From assembly GCA_910583795.1 (NCBI GenBank), contig CAJTZQ010000024.1:1-47987 (forward strand): a stretch of 47,987 nucleotides of DNA, read 5' to 3'. Position numbers and translations under genes: made by a program. Within the stretch, counting starts at the first letter, position 1. Every line of letters begins with the position of its first letter. The DNA comes from an uncultured Muribaculaceae bacterium. GTDB taxonomy: Bacteria; Bacteroidota; Bacteroidia; Bacteroidales; Muribaculaceae. This document shows, piece after piece, positions 42,120 through 47,987 of this stretch. The notes under the pieces were generated by a model that was given only the letters and a program-made list of their open reading frames with translations, did no database searches and was not told where the DNA came from.

Positions 42120-42422
42120 TTATTCTCCGACCACGGTAAGCCGGAGAGGGAATCCTTCTGCACGGGCCATATCGGTTGCACGTGAAGCTTTGGTCATTGC
42201 GACATCGTAGCTATACGAACCGACAGGTGCTTTCTCGGAATGATGCACCTGAAGCATAAGTTGCTCCGCTTCTTCCATGCTCTTATGAAAAACGGTGGTT
42301 AGAACCATCACCACAAATTCCATTGTGGTGAAATCGTCATTATGTATAAACACTGTGTATTTTCGGGGCACCCTCATAGAGATGTGCTGACGATCTTTAA
42401 TGTTTGATTGCTCTTGTGCCAT
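42120..42422 (-). CDS. clpS: ClpS adaptor of ClpAP
   Basis: A 100-residue adaptor that recognises N-terminal Leu, Phe, Trp or Tyr and hands proteins to ClpA. Seen: KYTVFIHNDDFTTMEFVVMVL with the NDD of the residue-binding pocket, FHKSMEEAEQLMLQVHHSE and ARAEGFPLRLTVV. The start at 42422 (MAQEQSNI) is preferred over 42464, because an exact -7 box (TATATTTG, 42446-42453 on the minus strand) lies just upstream. First gene of the clpS-clpA-aat operon. Confidence 0.95.
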   Translation of the reverse strand: MAQEQSNIKDRQHISMRVPRKYTVFIHNDDFTTMEFVVMVLTTVFHKSMEEAEQLMLQVHHSEKAPVGSYSYDVAMTKASRATDMARAEGFPLRLTVVGE

Positions 42423-42445
42423 ATTTCTGTTTCGATTTGCCAGTG

Positions 42446-42453
42446 CAAATATA
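42446..42453 (-). promoter_or_regulatory. -7 box of the clpS-clpA-aat operon
   Basis: TATATTTG on the minus strand, about 24 bases from the clpS ATG. A TTTT lies 19 bases upstream at the -33 position. Confidence 0.5.
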
Positions 42454-42528
42454 CGGTAACGCAAATTTACGTAAAAATAATCTATCAGTCAAGGTGCGTT
42501 TTACGCCGGTTGCGCGTTCTGATAATAA

Positions 42529-42867
42529 ATGAAGATTATTTATAATAAAATATTACCTTTTGGCAGGAATTTTTATGCCATCAACCTTTTTGGAGTTTTG
42601 TTCGCCAAGGGTCCGTGCAACAGTGTGATCATCAATCATGAAAAGATCCACACTGCACAGATGAAAGAGATGGCTTATCTATTTTTCTATCTGTCTTATA
42701 TTGTGGAATGGATTGTGAGGCTGTTTCAGTATGGATTTTCAACTAAAGCCTATTACAACATATCTTTCGAGAGGGAAGCATATAGAAACCAAACTGATCT
42801 TTCTTATCTTGATTCGAGAAAACCGTTCAGTTTTATGCGATACCTATCAATTCGATCTCGAAAATGA
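42529..42867 (+). CDS. Small membrane-associated protein with HEKIH motif
   Basis: 112 residues. The HEKIHTAQ sequence near residue 37 resembles the HExxH zinc-binding motif. A hydrophobic stretch (about 48-66, MAYLFFYLSYIVEWIVRLF) follows. A short N-terminus is followed by FYAINLFGVLFAK. Conserved charged residues (SFEREAYRNQ) could supply a third ligand. It may be a small membrane metallopeptidase-like protein of unknown function. Its 3' end overlaps the convergent FKBP gene by 35 bases, so the last dozen codons are constrained by both. Confidence 0.65.
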   Translation: MKIIYNKILPFGRNFYAINLFGVLFAKGPCNSVIINHEKIHTAQMKEMAYLFFYLSYIVEWIVRLFQYGFSTKAYYNISFEREAYRNQTDLSYLDSRKPFSFMRYLSIRSRK

Positions 42868-43225
42868 GTGTCGAGCCCCCGGGAATTCCGGGTTGATTGA
42901 ATTTGCCGTATGCCTGTTCTGCCGGGATATATACCTCCCATTTGTCGCCCACCTTCATTTGTTGCAGGGCTATGATCCATCCGGGAATCAAGTCACGCAG
43001 ACGAAATGCAGGTGCAACACCACCGCGACTACTGTCGAAAGTTTTGCCGTTGATAGTTTTTCCTGTGTAATGAACAGTAACCACGCTACTCCTATTCGGA
43101 GAGGAACCACTTCCTTTTTTGAGCGATTTATAATATACACCCTTATCCAAAGGATTTACACCCTCTTCCAGCGCCTTCTGAGCCAACCACATCCTATTCT
43201 TTTCAATATATTCACTCTTTGCCAT
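42833..43225 (-). CDS. FKBP-type peptidyl-prolyl cis-trans isomerase
   Basis: 130 residues. The FKBP core is clear: VTVHYTGKTINGKTFDSSR, LIPGWIIALQQMKVGDKWEVYIP, the YG of AEQAYGKF and IPGGSTLIFEIELI. A short helical N-terminus (MAKSEYIEKNRMWLAQKAL) precedes it and there is no signal peptide, so it is probably cytoplasmic. It lies 57 bases after the methyltransferase gene and overlaps the convergent gene at its 3' end. Confidence 0.93.
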   Translation of the reverse strand: MAKSEYIEKNRMWLAQKALEEGVNPLDKGVYYKSLKKGSGSSPNRSSVVTVHYTGKTINGKTFDSSRGGVAPAFRLRDLIPGWIIALQQMKVGDKWEVYIPAEQAYGKFNQPGIPGGSTLIFEIELIGIA

Positions 43226-43282
43226 AATTATTCGATAATCAAATTAAATATGGATAATCTCCATGCTTTCAAAATATGATCC

Positions 43283-44551
43283 CTATAACCAGTTAAGTTT
43301 GTCCATGTTATTATCTAAAAAATCGTTGAAAACCGCTTCTATTACAGGAACAGAAACGGAATTACCAAATTGCTTGTATGCATATTTATCGTTTGGGTTA
43401 ACTATAAATGTATCCGGGAATCCTTGAAGACGAGCACATTCTCGCGGCGTAATATGACGGGCTTGATTATTTTGAATTACACCCAACCTATTACAATCGG
43501 ATGAAGTCAATGTGATTGAAATACTTTGTGGATCCAAATATTTGAATACTTCAAATGACATATTTCCACATACAGGACTATATTTTCCATCTTGGACTTT
43601 TAAATATCCTTTTTCAATTAAAGATAGAGCGACCTGTTCCACATCATCTGAGTGATAAAAACTACGAATCTGATCTAACGATAGTTTTTTCCCATCCTGA
43701 TTACGACCAAATTCCGGACGCCTTCTATTTTTAATCAATAAATTCATAAAATTTTTCTCGGCATCATTACATACACCTCTCATACCCATGTCCCATGAAT
43801 GAAGTGATTGTCCTCCTCTATAATCCATCATACGCCATCCGTGAAGGATGTTGAGGTCTTCTCCGACTGCATTGTGAAGGAATTGTTGAAATTGATTTGA
43901 ACAGATATATTTTTCGTCTACATTTTGATCTAAAATATCAGCGACAGTGGCATGACTATGATATCCAAATAAATCAAGTTGATAATTATTTTTATAAGAA
44001 TGAGAATCTGAAGCGCCCAAATGAGTAATCAAAGTCATTTCCGGCTGTGCATTTAGGATTCCTAAAATGTATAGTCTAACCCTATTTTGAGGAACGCCAA
44101 AATCTGAACTATTTAGCAATAAGTCGTATGTTCCATAGCCTAAATCATTAAGGTGACCTATAATTGTTTGGAAAGTCCTACCATTATCATGTGTATACAA
44201 TCCTCTAACATTCTCCAATAAAAACGCCTTTGGTTTATAAGCCTTTATTAAACGTTCAACTTCAAAAAATAATGTACCCCGGGTATCTCCGAATCCTTGA
44301 CGTTTTCCGGCATAAGAGAATGGTTGACAAGGGAAACCTGCCAATACTAAATCAAATTGTTGCACATCAGTTATTTGGCGAATATCACCCTGAGGACGCT
44401 CTTGGAAATTAAGTTCATATGTATCACACGCCTTCTCATCTATCTCACTGGATAAGACGCATTGCGATTCTATTCCAAAATTTGCCAGTGCATTTGTAAC
44501 TCCTAAGCGGATTCCACCTATCCCTGCAAAAAGGTCAATAAACCTAATCAT
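43283..44551 (-). CDS. Type II DNA cytosine-5 methyltransferase
   Basis: 422 residues with the C5-methyltransferase motif order: I FIDLFAGIGGIRLG, IV GFPCQPFSYAG with the catalytic Cys, VI ENVRGLY, VIII QNRVRLYILG, IX ECARLQGFPDTF and X YKQFGNSVSVPV. The target-recognition stretch lies between VIII and IX (about 180-350) and its site cannot be read. The start overlaps the end of the endonuclease gene by four bases. The AT-rich base use and position suggest horizontal acquisition. It protects host DNA from the cognate nuclease. Confidence 0.95.
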   Translation of the reverse strand: MIRFIDLFAGIGGIRLGVTNALANFGIESQCVLSSEIDEKACDTYELNFQERPQGDIRQITDVQQFDLVLAGFPCQPFSYAGKRQGFGDTRGTLFFEVERLIKAYKPKAFLLENVRGLYTHDNGRTFQTIIGHLNDLGYGTYDLLLNSSDFGVPQNRVRLYILGILNAQPEMTLITHLGASDSHSYKNNYQLDLFGYHSHATVADILDQNVDEKYICSNQFQQFLHNAVGEDLNILHGWRMMDYRGGQSLHSWDMGMRGVCNDAEKNFMNLLIKNRRRPEFGRNQDGKKLSLDQIRSFYHSDDVEQVALSLIEKGYLKVQDGKYSPVCGNMSFEVFKYLDPQSISITLTSSDCNRLGVIQNNQARHITPRECARLQGFPDTFIVNPNDKYAYKQFGNSVSVPVIEAVFNDFLDNNMDKLNWL

Positions 44552-45597
44552 CCAAGTTTTTCTTTGATAAATTGCGCAAGGACATCAAATTCCTCAGGCG
44601 TACAACATACATTACAATGACTATTAGCACACATCACCTCTCCAGCTGCTCTACGAGAAAAATTACCCGCTCCGTCAATAATATAAGCAACAAAACTTCT
44701 CTTAGAAACAATGGACAAAAAACGGGCGGATGCATCTTGTCCTTTACGTTCCACAGTACTGTTACTCGTCTCTTGAAATGACACTTCTACGCCAACATAA
44801 GGCTTGAATTTCGAATTATCTGTAATCCGATCGATTACTATATCAAATTTAGCCTCTGTTTTTCCATCATTAATAGTAACCCCTGGAATAGTTCCGAAAG
44901 TCGTGACATTGTAATCTGATCCCAATTTCATCTTTAAATAGTCAGCTGCATAATTTTGAATAGTATTACCCAAATCATTAGCAGTTCTACCTGCGATTAT
45001 ACGACTTACCCTGATATAATTTTGTCTGACATATTTTTTAATTTTACCATCATTCCCAAGATAATCACTTACAGTGCATCTATATAGTACAGCTCTCGTT
45101 TTAACACTATTACATGCAGCTCCAAAGATAAGCAACATAATTATATCTTTTGTTAGATCCACGTCGCATTTATCGGCTTGCATATTTGATAAAGTGTCGA
45201 CTCTCATCTTTTCATTATTTAGTTTTGATCTAATAGGAAGAGCCTGAAATACATATTCATATTGAACATTATCGATATTATATATCATCTTACCTTGTGG
45301 GAAAAGTTCCTTAAATTGAGAGTTTACCCTCTGCAATGGTTCTGCCCCGACATCTGTAAGAATCATTAAATGCTTAAGAAAAAACTTTATGGAAAAATGT
45401 GAAGCTTCTATAATACTGAAAATGCTGCAAGGATTCTGTTTGTCAGCAAGCTTTAAGATAGATATAAACTTTTCTTGAGTGTCAAGAAAAGTTTGTAAAA
45501 TACTTACCTTTTCCGCATATTCTCTTATTTCTTTTGGCCACCACATACAAGCGTACTTTTCAAGTTCCGACATGGTGCGTACATATCTATCTTCCAT
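44548..45597 (-). CDS. Putative type II restriction endonuclease
   Basis: 349 residues with no family I can name with confidence. A PD-(D/E)xK-like core is suggested by AKFDIVIDR near residue 250 followed by VGVEVSFQETSNSTVERKGQ near 270-290. The expected Lys of ExK appears as Ser, which may be a variant core with Lys or Arg supplied from ERKGQ. C-terminal Cys/His residues (CANSHCNVCC) may bind zinc. The identity rests mainly on the translationally coupled cytosine methyltransferase. Its recognition site is unknown. Confidence 0.7.
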   Translation of the reverse strand: MEDRYVRTMSELEKYACMWWPKEIREYAEKVSILQTFLDTQEKFISILKLADKQNPCSIFSIIEASHFSIKFFLKHLMILTDVGAEPLQRVNSQFKELFPQGKMIYNIDNVQYEYVFQALPIRSKLNNEKMRVDTLSNMQADKCDVDLTKDIIMLLIFGAACNSVKTRAVLYRCTVSDYLGNDGKIKKYVRQNYIRVSRIIAGRTANDLGNTIQNYAADYLKMKLGSDYNVTTFGTIPGVTINDGKTEAKFDIVIDRITDNSKFKPYVGVEVSFQETSNSTVERKGQDASARFLSIVSKRSFVAYIIDGAGNFSRRAAGEVMCANSHCNVCCTPEEFDVLAQFIKEKLG

Positions 45598-46022
45598 ATC
45601 TTTATTGTTGGTTATTATTAGCTTTTTTAATGGGCTATCTATAAATCGGAATCCTTCAATCTATAAAGGAATTTTACAAACCGCCCATAGTTTAAATTTT
45701 TTATGACAGAGTAATCAACTTAGTAAAATAGAAGTTATTTTTGCCATATTGCTATTTTAACACCTTCTACATTGAATGCATCTAAGCACACATTTTTATA
45801 TGATTCAACTTTAAATTCTTTCATGTTTTAAAAATTATAACTCAAGTGCAAATTTAACTATATTCAACGGAATTCCCATATTTTTGCGTATGAAGTTGCT
45901 TAAACTTTTTTCACGAAGATTGGTTTTCATATAGTTTCTTATGGCTTATTGCCTTGACAAATTCTATAGATATAATTATCCGACTTTATTCTCAAATCTA
46001 TAACTAATAGTACTCTTATTTC
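45598..46022. other. AT-rich intergenic region between R-M operon and fimbrillin gene
   Basis: About 425 bases. One 29-codon minus-strand ORF (45735-45824, starting MKEFKVESYKNV and ending IAIWQK) might be a real micropeptide or a gene remnant. I give it low weight. No terminator with a convincing stem and no transposon end was seen. It is the likely left border of the transferred R-M unit. Confidence 0.4.
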
Positions 46023-47777
46023 CTAATTAGCATAGAAGACATAGTATTCTTCACCATTTATTGTCTCTGGAGAAAATGAATATGGTGTAATAGTTACATT
46101 TCTTATAATATTACGTAAATCACAATTTATTTGCGGAACGCTTTCTCCATTAACAATAAAATCATAATAATATAAATCTCGGTTCTTGTCATACTGAAAG
46201 GATTTTTCAGATAGTGGAACAATTGTTCCTTCATAGTGAGAGGATATTGTAAGTTCCACTTTATATGTTTGATAGGTATCTCCCCTCCAATATATTCTGT
46301 GTTTGTTTTTATTGCTAAAATTCGTTTCTCCGGTATTTGCATATTCGATATTTGCATAGGGAAGTGAATTAAGCCAACAATATGTTGTTTCTTCAATATT
46401 CTCATATTTAATTACATCAAGATGAAGATAACGAGCATAGTCTTCATAATATACAGGTAGGTTTCCATCTTCATTTAATATATATATTACGTCATTGAAT
46501 AAAATGTCGCCTTCTAATTCACATTCAATATAGTAACTTATAACACCAGGTATCTCTTTCCCGTTAATAATTATTTTGTCTGATACTCTTATTGCGTCAG
46601 TATTATCAGGGTTAAGAATGTTGTCAGAATTATTATCAGAGAGAAGTAATACGTCTCTATTGTATGAATTAAATTTGCCGTAATCAGTTTCATACCAGCA
46701 AATACGGATTGTAGGTTGGATCTGGATTTCGGGTTCAGTGGAAGTTAGTTCTTTTACGTTAAAACGGTATATGTGGTTTCTATTCAGGGATTGCCATTTT
46801 TCATCTGGTTCGGTAGATGGTATTCCATCAGAATAATTTATGAGACGGATTTCTGATTTCTTATCATTGGTAAGTGTCAATTCGATTTTTCTAAAATCGG
46901 AATCTGCGGCACCAAGGTTAATTTCAGGGATATATGCATAGAACGTGGTTACGTTAGACTCATCGGTAGTTTTATTGAATATCAAATTATTACCGATTGT
47001 AGATGAGGATTCACTGACAGAAGTAGCGGAATCAACAGTACCTTCACTAATGTTAGTGCTCTTTGGCAAAAGATAACTTTCAGTTGAATATTTGACAAGT
47101 GTTGCCGATTTTATTTTAAGATCGCCTTGAAGATTGTCTACAATTTCAATCTTGGCAAGTGCTCGGTTCATGTCAATGTTGATTTCATTAGAGTATGAAT
47201 TAAAAGAATAAGTCGTATAGCCATACATCGGCAAGGGATAATAGTCTATGGAATTGTCTCTGACATTAGACGTCAGATTTTTTGTATTGAATGAAAAAGT
47301 CAGTTCACTCAGTTCGGAAAGATTTGTAACGGATTCTAATTTATCTTTAGTAATACCAAATCTGTCCCAGTTGGCAAGAGCTATGATTTGAATGTTATCA
47401 GAATAGTTTTCAAAATTTTTGATCACGATGAATGCGGTCTTGTCGGATTCTCCTACATTACATAGAATTTCAATCCGTTGATGGCTGTCCGAATCAAATG
47501 CAGCAATCCAAAGATCTTCATTATTGATTTGATTTTCAAGTTCCGTTCCTTCTTTATCTTTAACGGTTTCAGACGATTCATTACTACGAGTGGATAATGG
47601 GGTTGTATTTAATTTTAAATTTAATACTATCCTTTCATCAAGAGTTGGTTGATCATAGTCGTCGGTTGTGCAAGCATTGAAAAATAAAATAGATGTGCAT
47701 ATCAATGCCAATATCCACCAGATGGAAAATTGGTTTCTTACTAAAGAAAAAATATTTTGGTGAAATTGAAGCGTCAT
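46023..47777 (-). CDS. Fimbrillin-like lipoprotein
   Basis: 584 residues. The lipobox ends at Cys36 (ILFFNAC) followed by TTDD, giving a surface lipoprotein. The N-terminal region has the fimbrillin pattern: STRSNESSE, EDLWIAAFDSD, and RALAKIEIVDNL near residue 205. Mid-region NRNHIYRFNVKEL is also typical. A C-terminal segment IIRNVTITPYSFSPE could be the donor strand. It resembles Mfa/Fim major or accessory subunits of the type V pilus, or an anchor protein. It is longer than most FimA/Mfa1 (about 350-560) and no partner fim gene is in the window. Confidence 0.65.
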   Translation of the reverse strand: MTLQFHQNIFSLVRNQFSIWWILALICTSILFFNACTTDDYDQPTLDERIVLNLKLNTTPLSTRSNESSETVKDKEGTELENQINNEDLWIAAFDSDSHQRIEILCNVGESDKTAFIVIKNFENYSDNIQIIALANWDRFGITKDKLESVTNLSELSELTFSFNTKNLTSNVRDNSIDYYPLPMYGYTTYSFNSYSNEINIDMNRALAKIEIVDNLQGDLKIKSATLVKYSTESYLLPKSTNISEGTVDSATSVSESSSTIGNNLIFNKTTDESNVTTFYAYIPEINLGAADSDFRKIELTLTNDKKSEIRLINYSDGIPSTEPDEKWQSLNRNHIYRFNVKELTSTEPEIQIQPTIRICWYETDYGKFNSYNRDVLLLSDNNSDNILNPDNTDAIRVSDKIIINGKEIPGVISYYIECELEGDILFNDVIYILNEDGNLPVYYEDYARYLHLDVIKYENIEETTYCWLNSLPYANIEYANTGETNFSNKNKHRIYWRGDTYQTYKVELTISSHYEGTIVPLSEKSFQYDKNRDLYYYDFIVNGESVPQINCDLRNIIRNVTITPYSFSPETINGEEYYVFYAN

Positions 47778-47803
47778 GATATCTCATTTTATATTGCTAT
47801 CGT

Positions 47804-47835
47804 CAAAATTAATTAAATTAATCAATCCGAGCAAA
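47804..47835 (-). promoter_or_regulatory. Bacteroidetes promoter of the fimbrillin gene
   Basis: On the minus strand: TTTG (47832-47835), 20 bases, TAATTTTG (47804-47811), an exact consensus match. Predicted start about 20 bases before the ATG at 47777. There are no flanking inverted repeats of an invertible (phase-variable) segment within the window. Confidence 0.8.
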
Positions 47836-47987
47836 CATAAATTGAAAGCTTTAGGATTATTTGTTTGTCAAGCATCTATTTAAGTTGTTTAACCGACTTT
47901 AATGAATATCTCGATTTTTAACACAAGGATTTTACAATAGTTCGTTAAAAAAATAATTCATAGGCTAAGCGGCATCTGCCGCCAAGC

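Noticed and set aside
47778..47987. Invertible promoter (phase variation) upstream of the fimbrillin gene
   Set aside because: No inverted-repeat pair flanks the promoter in the window. The only hairpin (GCGGCA near 47968) lies at the very edge and cannot be assessed.

Overview
The window looks like a chromosomal segment of a gut Bacteroidales bacterium, most probably of the Muribaculaceae (S24-7) type. The Bacteroidales assignment rests on several things. Promoters match the Bacteroidetes consensus TTTG-N19/20-TAnnTTTG, with exact or near-exact copies before the nuclease gene, bioB, rplU, parE and the fimbrillin gene. Surface lipoproteins carry an acidic patch after the lipobox Cys. Families typical of this order are present: DUF4199, DUF3078, GLUG proteins, TPR-AraC membrane regulators, fimbrillin-like lipoproteins and a PiT transporter with a PhoU-like tail. 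The family-level placement is inference.

Layout. 1-2.5 kb: mnmE with an odd repeat-bearing insertion, overlapping an exported non-specific nuclease. 2.7-7 kb: bioB, a DUF4199 membrane protein, a GT2 glycosyltransferase, and a lipoprotein plus envelope protein pair ending at a strong terminator. 7-11.5 kb: an oxalate-catabolism cluster on the minus strand (formyl-CoA transferase, oxalyl-CoA decarboxylase, AEC transporter) in the same order as E. coli yfdW-yfdU-yfdV, interrupted by a 195-bp element with terminal inverted repeats. 11.7-17 kb: rplU-rpmA, guanine deaminase, a DoxX-like protein, thymidine kinase and a CyuA-type cysteine desulfidase. 16.9-24 kb (minus strand): a DUF3078 outer-membrane protein with two small exported proteins, then parE-coaD-S41 protease. 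24.5-30.2 kb: an OmpR-type two-component pair, a PiT phosphate transporter and an OprP-like porin, which together read as a phosphate-acquisition unit.

30.3-38.2 kb is the most unusual part. A membrane-spanning TPR-AraC regulator faces two tandem, very large GLUG-repeat lipoproteins predicted to be surface exposed. The first has a non-GLUG insertion of about 215 residues with glycine-rich hydrophobic helices, resembling a membrane-inserting module. Tandem 22-bp repeats, a plausible AraC operator, lie in the intergenic region. I regard this as the best candidate for an undescribed system.

38.3-48 kb: a ThuA-like protein, an N-degron operon (clpS-clpA-aat), a small HEKIH protein overlapping an FKBP isomerase, a type II restriction-modification pair with overlapping genes in AT-rich DNA, and a large fimbrillin-like lipoprotein behind a textbook Bacteroidetes promoter.

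All functional names come from reading motifs by eye; no database search was run.
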